A stretch of DNA of 14,974 nt from Chloroflexota bacterium (lineage in GTDB: Bacteria > Chloroflexota > Dehalococcoidia > JAUQQI01). A program made the translations under genes and the position numbers. Each line of letters starts with the position of its first letter. Position 1 is the stretch's first letter. Below the pieces are notes generated by a model. That model did not search any database. It was not told the DNA's origin and worked only from the letters and a program-made list of their open reading frames with translations. Below, in pieces: positions 1 to 6,166 of this stretch. The stretch is taken from the NCBI GenBank assembly GCA_030549955.1, contig JAUQQI010000187.1, positions 1-14,974 on the forward strand. Reading direction: 5' to 3'.

Positions 1-269
1 GCCCGCTGAAGGGTCTGAACCAGGTCGCTTAAGGCCGAATCCGTCGCCGAAAGCCAGGCCCGGGCCCGGTCGATGTTGACGAGATGCTGGTCGACCCGAA
101 GCAGGACCGCCCGGTAGCCCAGGGTCGAGGCTGTGCCTTCGGGGTCGTCCGCAGGCCTGGTTATCTGCCGGCCGGACGAGACCTGCCGCTGGTAGCGGCT
201 GAGCCGGTCAAACGCGGCCGTGATGTCGGCCAGGATCTGCTCGCCGATCTGACGGTGGCTTATGCGCAT
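1..269 (-). CDS. flgL: Flagellar hook-filament junction protein FlgL (HAP3), partial, C-terminus outside window
   Basis: Only the first 89 codons are present; the gene runs off the left edge. FlgL is the second hook-filament junction protein and joins FlgK to the flagellin filament outside the cell. The visible N-terminus has the coiled D0 helix followed by QVSSGRQITRPADDPEGTAS (residues about 29-48), which matches the flagellin/FlgL signature 'SGkri..PsDDP'. The ATG at 269 is preceded by an AGGAG that overlaps the flgK stop codon, 11 nt upstream of the ATG. The start lies 14 bp after flgK, the usual flgK-flgL order, so it should be co-transcribed from the sigma-28 promoter ahead of flgM. Flagellin shares this N-terminal fold, but the position directly after flgK makes FlgL far more likely. 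Confidence 0.93.
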   Translation of the reverse strand, partial: MRISHRQIGEQILADITAAFDRLSRYQRQVSSGRQITRPADDPEGTASTLGYRAVLLRVDQHLVNIDRARAWLSATDSALSDLVQTLQR

Positions 270-283
270 CGCCGGTTAAGCTC

Positions 284-1711
284 CTACCTGCCAACTATGC
301 CGGTCCGATTGATGAGCTGGTCGAGAAGCTCATCAAGCACCGTGAGGGTCCGGGCCGCCGCCTCAAAGGCCCGCTGATAAAGGACCATGCGCCCGGCCTC
401 CTCGTCCAGAGACACCCCCGAAAAACTGTCCCGCCGGGCCTCCAGGTAGTTCTGAACAACCTCCTGGTTTGCCTTCTGGTCCCCGGCCTGCCTGGCCTCA
501 AGCCCCAGCCGGCCGACAACCTGCTGGTAGTATTCGCCCAGGGTCGCCGTATTCCCGAGCATCAGCTGCTGATACTGGACCTGGGCGACAGCCAGGGCAT
601 TCCGGCCATCGCCGGGGGCACTGGGACTCTGGGCGGCGGCGATTTTCAGCGGGTCAGCCGCCACCGCGGGGTTCACCGCCAGGGTTGCGGCCTCGTCGCC
701 GGCTGTGAAGACGAAGAAGTCGAGGCCTGTCGAGCCGTCGAGGCCGTAGCCGGTCTGGTGGACGGCGTTGACGGCCCCGGCCAGGGCCGCGGCGAGGCTG
801 TTAAGCTCGTTAATTTTCGCCGGGATAACCGTATCCCGCAGGTCCATAAGGGCGGCAAGCTCTCCGGCGGGGGCACCGCCGGCCCCGACATTTACCGGGG
901 TCCCGTCGTCGGCCCAGACCGGCACGGCGAAGCCCCCGGGTCCGGGTGCGGTTGAGAGCTTAAACGCCTGCTCGTTATGGACGAGCATCCGGCCGCCGAT
1001 ATAAATCGTTACCTGCCCGTTCGGGTCCTCGACGTAGGCTACCCGAACGATTTGGGAAAGCCGGTCGATGAGCTGGTCTCGCTGGTCGAGAAGGTCGTTC
1101 GGGTTCTGGCCGGTGCCCCGGATCTGACCGATCTGGACATTAAGGCGGGCGATCCGGTCGGCAAGCTCGTTGATTTCGCCGACCTTGCTTCCGACCCGAA
1201 AATCCAGGTCCCTCTGAAGCTGACGAAGCTGGCCGACCATCCGGTTAAAAAGGCTTGCCAGGCTCTCGGCCGACTGGATAACGCTTGTTCGGATGGACGT
1301 ATCCTGGGGGCTTGATGCCAGCTCCTGCCAGGCGTTCCAGAAGCGACCAAGCTGCTGGTTGAGGCTGGAGTCGGACGGTTCGTTAAAGACGGCTTCAACC
1401 TGGGCGTAGCCGTCGGCGAGGACCGTGTAATAGCCGGCAAGCGAATACTGCTGGCGCAGCTGAAGGTCAGTAAAAGCATCCCGAAGCCGGTCAATTCCGG
1501 CAACAGCGACGCCTGTTCCAATCTGACCGGCGCCGGCGCTTTGGGTGAGGCCTGGCCACGGATAGGGTGGTGTTGTTTCCAGGCGGGCTGTCTGGCGGGA
1601 ATAGCCGGGAGTGTTGGCGTTGGCGATGTTGTGACCGATTACATTAAGGGCAAGCCGCTGGGCCTGAAGGGCCCGCAGCGCAATCTCAATGCTCCCAAAG
1701 GTCCCCCACAT
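284..1711 (-). CDS. flgK: Flagellar hook-associated protein FlgK (HAP1)
   Basis: FlgK is exported through the flagellar type III system and forms the first junction layer between hook and filament. The product is 475 residues, somewhat short of the roughly 500-550 common in the family. The N-terminus carries the flagellar rod/hook motif LNVIGHNIANANTPGYSRQ (about residues 22-40). The C-terminus ends with a second amphipathic helix (YQRAFEAAARTLTVLDELLD), the D0 partner helix typical of FlgK. The frame is open further upstream to 1777, but I chose the ATG at 1711. It gives a normal N-terminus, has a GGAGG 9 nt upstream, and shares one base with the flgN stop (TGATG), which suggests translational coupling. 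It lies between flgN, its likely chaperone gene, and flgL. Confidence 0.96.
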   Translation of the reverse strand: MWGTFGSIEIALRALQAQRLALNVIGHNIANANTPGYSRQTARLETTPPYPWPGLTQSAGAGQIGTGVAVAGIDRLRDAFTDLQLRQQYSLAGYYTVLADGYAQVEAVFNEPSDSSLNQQLGRFWNAWQELASSPQDTSIRTSVIQSAESLASLFNRMVGQLRQLQRDLDFRVGSKVGEINELADRIARLNVQIGQIRGTGQNPNDLLDQRDQLIDRLSQIVRVAYVEDPNGQVTIYIGGRMLVHNEQAFKLSTAPGPGGFAVPVWADDGTPVNVGAGGAPAGELAALMDLRDTVIPAKINELNSLAAALAGAVNAVHQTGYGLDGSTGLDFFVFTAGDEAATLAVNPAVAADPLKIAAAQSPSAPGDGRNALAVAQVQYQQLMLGNTATLGEYYQQVVGRLGLEARQAGDQKANQEVVQNYLEARRDSFSGVSLDEEAGRMVLYQRAFEAAARTLTVLDELLDQLINRTGIVGR

Positions 1712-2034
1712 CAGGCCACGCCTCCGGGATACGGGCTGTAAGTGCCGGCGTCCCTCCCGCGGATGCGACCAAGCCACCCGCGATACTCAGCTGTGACCCG
1801 GATAAGTTCCCCGTAGAGGCTTAAGTTCCGCCTGACCTCGGCCCGGAGGCGCCGAAGGCGCGCCGGCTCGAACGCGGCTTTGCCGCCCGACGACCCGGAT
1901 GCGAGTTCCCGGACAAGCCCGGTCCGGGCAAGGACAATCGCCCCGAGGGCCTGGATGTCCCCGGTCTGAACCGCTATCCGCTCGTGTTCGCAAAGCTCAA
2001 CCAGGGCGTCGATTGTCGATACCGGCTCGTTCAC
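1711..2034 (-). CDS. flgN: FlgN-like flagellar export chaperone
   Basis: A 107-residue, mostly helical protein with no membrane segment. FlgN is the cytoplasmic chaperone that binds the C-termini of FlgK and FlgL and delivers them to the export gate. The sequence itself diverges fast in this family. What supports the call is the size, the helical character with regularly spaced Leu/Ile/Val and charged residues (for example IDALVELCEHERIAVQTGDI at residues 8-27), and its place between flgM and flgK, as in Bacillus and many Clostridia. The start is GTG at 2034, overlapping the flgM stop as GTGA, with GGAGG a few bases upstream. The assignment rests mainly on context. Confidence 0.8.
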   Translation of the reverse strand: MNEPVSTIDALVELCEHERIAVQTGDIQALGAIVLARTGLVRELASGSSGGKAAFEPARLRRLRAEVRRNLSLYGELIRVTAEYRGWLGRIRGRDAGTYSPYPGGVA

Positions 2035-2333
2035 CCCCCGCCTCCCCTCACGAGAAGCCTTGCCAGCTCGAACTCGTTCACGGCATACCGGCCGCCCTCA
2101 ATCCGGGCCCTCAGGCCCGCGACCACCTCGGGCCGGATGTCGGAGGCATTCTGGACGGCCTGATGGAGGGCCATGATAAGGCGCACCTCAGGCGAAACGA
2201 AAACTGCCCCTGACGTCGCGTCCGGCTCGGCCGGCGGCCGGGGATTGGCGGCTCGCTCCCGGGAACCGGCACCCTCCGGACGGCCGATGGGCAGGAATCT
2301 GCCGGACTCAGGGCCAATCCTCGATATCTCCAT
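2031..2333 (-). CDS. flgM: Anti-sigma-28 factor FlgM
   Basis: FlgM binds and inhibits the flagellar sigma factor until the hook is complete, when it is exported. The product is 100 residues, the normal size. The N-terminus MEISRIGP resembles the family's 'MKI..I.p', the middle is Pro/Gly/Arg-rich and probably disordered, and the C-terminus holds the sigma-binding pattern DIRPEVVAGLRARIEGGRYA followed by VNEFELARLLV. The frame extends to a GTG at 2348, but that GTG lies within the ribosome-binding region. The ATG at 2333, with GGAG 9 nt upstream, gives the typical FlgM start. It has its own sigma-28-type promoter, as expected for a gene under feedback by the factor it inhibits. It overlaps flgN by 4 bp. 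Confidence 0.93.
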   Translation of the reverse strand: MEISRIGPESGRFLPIGRPEGAGSRERAANPRPPAEPDATSGAVFVSPEVRLIMALHQAVQNASDIRPEVVAGLRARIEGGRYAVNEFELARLLVRGGGG

Positions 2334-2342
2334 CGCTGTCTT

Positions 2343-2352
2343 CTCCACCTCC
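2343..2352 (-). promoter_or_regulatory. flgM ribosome-binding region that decides the start
   Basis: On the minus strand this reads GGAGGTGGAG. It offers two Shine-Dalgarno cores: GGAGG 14 nt and GGAG 9 nt upstream of the ATG at 2333. The in-frame GTG at 2348-2346 is embedded in it, so it cannot use this site as a start. This favours the ATG at 2333. Confidence 0.7.
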
Positions 2353-2360
2353 GTTTTGAT

Positions 2361-2388
2361 CTATCGGCAGGCCGGACCGATTTTCTCA
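2361..2388 (-). promoter_or_regulatory. Sigma-28 (FliA/SigD)-type promoter for flgM-flgN-flgK-flgL
   Basis: The minus strand carries GCCGATAG at 2368-2361, seven of eight matches to the sigma-28 -10 box GCCGATAA/T. The -35 region, TGAGAAAA at 2388-2381, is only a partial match to TAAA at the expected 15-bp spacing (GAGA). The element sits in the only sizeable gap of the distal operon and overlaps the flgG stop codon (2388-2386). It lies about 30 bp upstream of the flgM ATG, exactly where the late flagellar genes begin. The -10 box is convincing; the -35 is weak. Confidence 0.72.
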
Positions 2389-3108
2389 GCCCCGGACCAG
2401 CTCGACCGCCTGGCCGAGGAGCTGGTCCTGGTCCCGGATTACGTTAAGGTTGAGGGTGTAGGCCCGCTGAGCGGCAATAAGCCTGGCAAATTCCCCGACC
2501 AGGTCCACCCCCGACATCTCAAGATGGCCGGGTAGAAGGTCCCCTGGCGCCTGCAGCATCCGGGCCGGACCGCTTGAGGCGGACTCCCGGAAAAGGCCGC
2601 CGCCAATGGGTTGGAGGTTTTCGGGCCGGTCAAACGTGAAAACCTCGATTCGTCCGAGAACGGTTTCAACCCCGTTATCGCTCACGGCTACTACCGTGCC
2701 GTCCGGTCGGACCTCGGCCCGAGCACCAGGGGGTATCCTGATTTCCGGGTCAAGCGGCAGGCCGCTAAAGGTTACGAGCCGGCCGGTCTCGTCAAACCGC
2801 AGGTCTCCCCGGCGGGTGTAGGCGAAGCCGCCGGAGGCGGCTTCGGGAAGCCGCACCCGCAGGAACGTGCGGCTATCTGCAAGGGCCACGTCAAAAGGCG
2901 CGCCGGTTCCGACCATCGGGCCGGGCCGCGTAAGCAGCCGGCGAACCGCCGGGACAACACCCGCCTGGGGCGGGGGAAGTTCGGCCTGAACGAGCCGGGT
3001 TGGGCGGTAGGCCGGGGTCGACAGATTCGCAAGGTTGTGCGCAATTTCATCGACCGCCGCCTGGTACGCTAGGGCACCGCTTAAAGCGGTCGCCATCACC
3101 GGAAGCAT
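2386..3108 (-). CDS. flgG: Flagellar basal-body rod protein of the FlgG/FlhP type
   Basis: A 240-residue member of the rod/hook family that builds the periplasmic or cell-wall-spanning axial rod. The N-terminal motif HNLANLSTPAYRP (residues 24-36) corresponds to the conserved 'NlANv.T.GfK' segment. The C-terminus contains MSGVDLVGEFARLIAAQRAY and a following helix, typical of FlgG. The frame opens at a GTG (3117), but that GTG lies inside the AGGAGGTG ribosome-binding site. The ATG at 3108, 8 nt after AGGAGG, is the likely start. It lies 12 bp after the upstream paralogue. Bacillus carries a comparable pair named flhO-flhP, so flgG versus flhP cannot be settled from sequence alone. The substitution of TPAYRP for the common TTGFK is unusual. 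Confidence 0.82.
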   Translation of the reverse strand: MLPVMATALSGALAYQAAVDEIAHNLANLSTPAYRPTRLVQAELPPPQAGVVPAVRRLLTRPGPMVGTGAPFDVALADSRTFLRVRLPEAASGGFAYTRRGDLRFDETGRLVTFSGLPLDPEIRIPPGARAEVRPDGTVVAVSDNGVETVLGRIEVFTFDRPENLQPIGGGLFRESASSGPARMLQAPGDLLPGHLEMSGVDLVGEFARLIAAQRAYTLNLNVIRDQDQLLGQAVELVRG

Positions 3109-3116
3109 ATTTTTCA

Positions 3117-3122
3117 CCTCCT
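3117..3122 (-). promoter_or_regulatory. flgG ribosome-binding site that decides the start
   Basis: The minus strand reads AGGAGG here, a strong Shine-Dalgarno sequence. It overlaps the stop codon of the upstream gene and lies 8 nt before the ATG at 3108. The in-frame GTG at 3117-3115 overlaps this site and is therefore not a plausible start. Confidence 0.8.
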
Positions 3123-3876
3123 AATCCCAGCGGCCGAGCTGCTGAATCGCCCGGTCGAGGGTCAAATCGGCCTCAAGGAGCATCCGCTGGGCCGATTGAT
3201 AGGCCCGCATAGCCGCCAGCAGCTGCGCGACTGTCTCAGTAAGATTAACGTTTGACTCCTCAATCGCCCCCTGCAGGACGGCCGTCTCGGGCGGGGCAGG
3301 TGGGGGCTGGAAATTCGGGTCCGACGGCCGCAAAAGGTTATCCCCGACCCGAACAATTCCCGGCGCCCTGGAAAGGTCCACAAGTCTGAGCCGGTCCACG
3401 GCCTGGCCGCCCACAGTTACCGTCCCATCCGGGCTCACCTCAAAGTCCGATGTGCCGACCCGAATCGGGCCATTCTGCCCCAGAACCCGGAATCCTCCGG
3501 CCGTTGACAGATACCCTTCGGCGTCGACGAAGAAGGTTCCGTCCCGGGTATAGGCCGGGCCGTCCGGGCGCTGGACGACGAAAAAGCCAACCCCCCTCAC
3601 AGCCAGGTCCAGGGGCTCGCCGGTCTCAGTTGTCGGCCCCGGGTTAAGGTCAATGGCCGCAGGCTCGAGGCCTGTGCTGGTTCCCAGTGAACCGATGGGC
3701 AAGATGAGGGAAGAATCCCCGAACCGACACAGGCCAAGGCTTGTTCGCTCGACCTGAGCAAGCAGGGTTTGCTTAAAGCCGGGCGTGCCGATATTGGCCA
3801 GGTTGTGGGCCAGCAGTTCCTGACGGCGAAGCTGGGCATCAAGCTGGGAGACGGCGGTGTAGAGCCCCCGGATCAT
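3121..3876 (-). CDS. flgF: Flagellar basal-body rod protein of the FlgF/FlhO type
   Basis: A 251-residue rod/hook family protein. It begins MIRGLYTAVSQLDAQLRRQE and carries HNLANIGTPGFKQ (residues 24-36), the family signature. The centre has GEPLDLAVRGVGFFVVQ and YTRDGTFFVDAEGYLST, the conserved 'F..v....YTRdG.f..d..G.L' block. The C-terminus has EESNVNLTETVAQLLAAMRA, the conserved terminal helix. It would be exported as part of the proximal or distal rod. The ATG at 3876 has AAGGAGG 8 nt upstream and overlaps the previous stop as ATGA. An upstream in-frame start near 3981 would lie inside the previous gene and lacks the motif-proximal N-terminus. FlgF rather than FlgG is inferred from order and general resemblance. 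Confidence 0.82.
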   Translation of the reverse strand: MIRGLYTAVSQLDAQLRRQELLAHNLANIGTPGFKQTLLAQVERTSLGLCRFGDSSLILPIGSLGTSTGLEPAAIDLNPGPTTETGEPLDLAVRGVGFFVVQRPDGPAYTRDGTFFVDAEGYLSTAGGFRVLGQNGPIRVGTSDFEVSPDGTVTVGGQAVDRLRLVDLSRAPGIVRVGDNLLRPSDPNFQPPPAPPETAVLQGAIEESNVNLTETVAQLLAAMRAYQSAQRMLLEADLTLDRAIQQLGRWD

Positions 3877-4508
3877 CGGCCTCGCCTCCTTAATCTTCCC
3901 AACATAAACCCGAGGCCAAAGACGATGCCTGCGCCGGTCCCGAAACCGAGGGCCGTAAGCCCAGCCGGGGGCGGTTCCCACGGCCCCGGCGCTTGCGGCG
4001 GCGTGCTGTCCCCGCCGGTTCGGGGAAGTTCGGCCGGCGCGCCGGCGGCACCTTCCGGGGGCTCAATCCGGCCGGCGATGGACCGGCGCGGTCCCGGCGC
4101 CGCCGGCGGCCCGCCTTCTTCCACACTGATAAGCATGAGGTCCCAGTTTTCTTCGGGGATTGCGTTGGGCAGGACGTAATCGAGGCGGGCCGTCCCGTCC
4201 GGGCCGACGTTAAACCGGCCCAGGTTGTAGGCAGCCCCGTTGGCGGCCTTAATGAGCCAGATGTTGTACGCCCCGCTTCCGCGCCGTTGCGACCCGACCA
4301 CGCTCAGCCGGACCTCACCCTCCTTAAATACGAGCTCGGCAACCCCGGCCGCGTCCGTCGGCCCCCAGTTTGAGACGCCCGGCAGATAGCCGAGAACAAC
4401 CCGGACCGGCGTGCCGTTCGCCAGGGCCGTCAAGCCTCCCGGGGCGCTCGGAAGCCACGTAAAAAGCGTCAGGCCGATAGCCGGCAAAACTAGCAATAAC
4501 AGCCTCAT
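3873..4508 (-). CDS. Secreted or anchored protein with RskA-like domain and LPRTG-type C-terminus
   Basis: A 211-residue protein of unknown function. Visible parts, in order: a hydrophobic signal sequence (residues 1-30, possible cleavage after LTALA); a compact domain (about 53-145) with GVAELVFKEGEVRLSVVG, YNIWLIKAANGAAYNLGRF and NWDLMLISVEEGGPPAAPGP; a Pro/Gly/Ala-rich linker; LPRTG at 161-165; a hydrophobic segment (182-204); and a basic tail RLRRRGR. The domain's pattern (strand, 'Y.iWLi', 'G.f...dG', 'v.v.....G....PgP') resembles the extracytoplasmic RskA domain of anti-sigma-K factors, without the N-terminal sigma-binding part. The end resembles a sortase sorting signal, with a longer than usual gap (16 residues) between LPRTG and the hydrophobic stretch. 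It starts 3 bp after the sigma-28 gene, with AGGAGG 10 nt upstream of the ATG, and overlaps flgF by 4 bp. The function is not known to me. Confidence 0.75.
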   Translation of the reverse strand: MRLLLLVLPAIGLTLFTWLPSAPGGLTALANGTPVRVVLGYLPGVSNWGPTDAAGVAELVFKEGEVRLSVVGSQRRGSGAYNIWLIKAANGAAYNLGRFNVGPDGTARLDYVLPNAIPEENWDLMLISVEEGGPPAAPGPRRSIAGRIEPPEGAAGAPAELPRTGGDSTPPQAPGPWEPPPAGLTALGFGTGAGIVFGLGFMLGRLRRRGR

Positions 4509-4511
4509 TTG

Positions 4512-5285
4512 TCAAGGGCCTCCTACCGCGGTGGTGAGTCCGGCGCGGGCAGCCGCAGCCCGGAGCCGGATAATTGCACGGGTATAAAGCTGGATTGCCC
4601 GGGTCGGGGAGATGCCAAGGACCGCCCCGATCTCCGCAAAGGTCAGCTCCTCCTTGTAGTAGAGGGCGAGCACCAGGCGGTCCCGCTCCGGGAGGGTTCT
4701 TATCGCCTCCGCGACAACCCGGATGGCCTCCTGCTCCTCGACGTACTCGGCCGGGTCGACGCCCTCCCCGGTTCCCGCCAGCCGGTCCGCGACCGTAAGT
4801 GAATCGTCAGGCCGGAGCCGAAGGGGAGTTTCGAGGGAGAGAACCTGGGCCGAGTCGTGAAGGAGGGCCTCCTGGTAGGCCTCGACCGGGATACCCAGGG
4901 CTTCGGCCACCTCCACATCGGTGGGATGACGGCCGAGCCGCTGATAGAGGGCCTCATGAACCTCTTCAAGCTCACGCAGACGCCGGGCGGCCCCCCGGGG
5001 GTGGATATCAAGCTGGCGCAGGGCATCGACAATAGCCCCCCGAATCCGCTGGCGGGCGAAGGTCTCGAATTTGACCTGGCGAGTCGGGTCATAGCGGTCG
5101 ACGGCTTGGATGAGGCCGACCATCCCGTAGCCGACCAGGTCCTCCCGGTCAACAACGCCCGGGATGCCGATGCCCAGGCGGGCGGCGACCTGCCGCACCA
5201 GCGGCGCATAATGCAGGATGAGCTTCTCCCGGAGGGCCGGGTCCCGGGTCTTGAAGAAGCGCACCCAGACCTCCTCGACCTTCAC
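4512..5285 (-). CDS. fliA: Flagellar sigma factor FliA/SigD (sigma-28)
   Basis: A 257-residue sigma-70-family group 3 factor that directs RNA polymerase to late flagellar and chemotaxis promoters. Region 2 spans about residues 22-97 (DREDLVGYGMVGLIQAVDRY, then FETFARQRIRGAIVDALRQL). Region 3 follows at about 98-160, and region 4 has LPERDRLVLALYYKEELT (198-215) and the helix-turn-helix FAEIGAVLGISPTRAIQL (216-233). The 2.4 segment reads DIHPRGAARR where most sigma-28 proteins have DWVPRSVRR. The start is GTG at 5285, overlapping the stop of the upstream small gene as GTGA. Its anti-sigma partner FlgM and a matching GCCGATAG promoter are in the same cluster. The sporulation and WhiG-type relatives are less likely given the flagellar setting. 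Confidence 0.95.
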   Translation of the reverse strand: MKVEEVWVRFFKTRDPALREKLILHYAPLVRQVAARLGIGIPGVVDREDLVGYGMVGLIQAVDRYDPTRQVKFETFARQRIRGAIVDALRQLDIHPRGAARRLRELEEVHEALYQRLGRHPTDVEVAEALGIPVEAYQEALLHDSAQVLSLETPLRLRPDDSLTVADRLAGTGEGVDPAEYVEEQEAIRVVAEAIRTLPERDRLVLALYYKEELTFAEIGAVLGISPTRAIQLYTRAIIRLRAAAARAGLTTAVGGP

Positions 5286-5473
5286 GGGTCAGCCCTCCGC
5301 TGGTCCGGCCGCAGGAGCCACAAAATCGCGAGGCCGATCGCGCCGCTGGCGGCCGCCCCGACAATGCCCCTTACCCATGCCGTCTCAATGGACGCCCCGG
5401 CCAGCACCCCGCCCCAGGCTACGGCAATAAACACAGCCGCCGGCGTCAGAAGCAGAATTTCAGCCCACCGCAT
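5282..5473 (-). CDS. Small two-helix membrane protein, unknown function
   Basis: A 63-residue protein with two predicted membrane segments (about residues 5-27 and 35-54), a short loop between them containing ETAW, and a charged tail RPDQRRADP. The ATG at 5473 has an excellent GGAGG 8 nt upstream. The gene starts 3 bp after the PilZ gene ends and overlaps fliA as GTGA. The tight spacing and strong ribosome-binding site argue that it is real and coupled to fliA translation. I do not recognise a family. B. subtilis encodes a small membrane protein, SwrB, after sigD in its fla/che operon. I see no sequence resemblance and the order differs, so I draw no equivalence. Confidence 0.72.
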   Translation of the reverse strand: MRWAEILLLTPAAVFIAVAWGGVLAGASIETAWVRGIVGAAASGAIGLAILWLLRPDQRRADP

Positions 5474-5476
5474 CGC

Positions 5477-6166
5477 TTATTCCTCCGCTGGTCTGCGCTG
5501 TTTCAGCTGCCTGCGAAGGCAAAATTTGACGATTGCCTCCCGTCTGGCCGGCTCGATATCGATGAACTTGGCCCCGGCCTCGAAAGCCCGCTTCGGTAAC
5601 CTGCCCGTGCCGCCCGGCCGGGGCCGCGCCCAGACCACCTCAACCCGAACCGGGAACCCCCCGCTTCCGTTAAGGCTGAGCTCAAGCTCAAGCTGGTCCC
5701 CAACTTTGAGGGGCCGGTCGGCAACCAGACCCAGCCCACCCCCGCTGATATCCCGCAGAAGCAACCGGCAGCCTTCGGCCGCCGCGCCTTCGTTCCCGGG
5801 TCGAATAAACCTGGCCTGGACCGGCATCATTCCCAGGCTCACCCGAAAGAATTCCCGCCGCTGATGGCGGACCCACTCGCCCCTGGCAACAACCACCAGC
5901 ACCGGCACCCGGCCAAGGTCCCGCCCCAGAACGACCGCTTCTAGCTGGTAGACTCCCCGCTCGCCCACAATCTCGACCGTTACCGGGTCGCCGGGAACCA
6001 GCCGAACCGGGACGAGATTTCGCATCGGGTAAGCCAGAATCAGCCGGTTCCCGCCTTCGGCGACCTCCTCAATCCGGGATGGGTAGGAACCGGCGCCTCC
6101 GCCTTCCTCGGGAACCAGAATGTTCGCCGGCCGCCCGATTTTCAAGTAGCCTTCCGGGAGAGTCAT
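5477..6166 (-). CDS. YcgR-like PilZ domain protein (cyclic di-GMP receptor)
   Basis: A 229-residue cytoplasmic protein with an N-terminal YcgR-type beta-barrel domain (about residues 5-98) and a C-terminal PilZ domain (about 100-222). Both cyclic di-GMP contact motifs are intact: RREFFRV at 103-109, giving RxxxR from R104 to R108, and DISGGG at 139-144, giving (D/N)xSxxG. YcgR-family proteins bind cyclic di-GMP and slow or bias the flagellar motor through the stator or rotor (E. coli YcgR, B. subtilis YpfA/DgrA). A similar role is expected here. The ATG at 6166 shares one base with the flhA stop (TGATG), and no strong ribosome-binding site is seen, so translation is probably coupled. The position directly after flhA, where flhF often sits, is notable. 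Confidence 0.9.
   Translation of the reverse strand: MTLPEGYLKIGRPANILVPEEGGGAGSYPSRIEEVAEGGNRLILAYPMRNLVPVRLVPGDPVTVEIVGERGVYQLEAVVLGRDLGRVPVLVVVARGEWVRHQRREFFRVSLGMMPVQARFIRPGNEGAAAEGCRLLLRDISGGGLGLVADRPLKVGDQLELELSLNGSGGFPVRVEVVWARPRPGGTGRLPKRAFEAGAKFIDIEPARREAIVKFCLRRQLKQRRPAEE

Noticed and set aside
995..1002. GCCGATAT on the plus strand, resembling a sigma-28 -10 box
   Set aside because: Inside flgK, oriented against all genes, with no TAAA at the right distance and no gene downstream on that strand.
4473..4480. GCCGATAG on the plus strand near the fliA boundary
   Set aside because: It lies in the signal-sequence coding part of the RskA-like gene, points away from the operon, and would drive only antisense RNA.
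4857..5864. Long open frame on the plus strand (335 codons)
   Set aside because: It is antisense to fliA, the small membrane gene and the PilZ gene, all well supported. Its translation shows no domain, and long antisense frames are common in GC-rich DNA.
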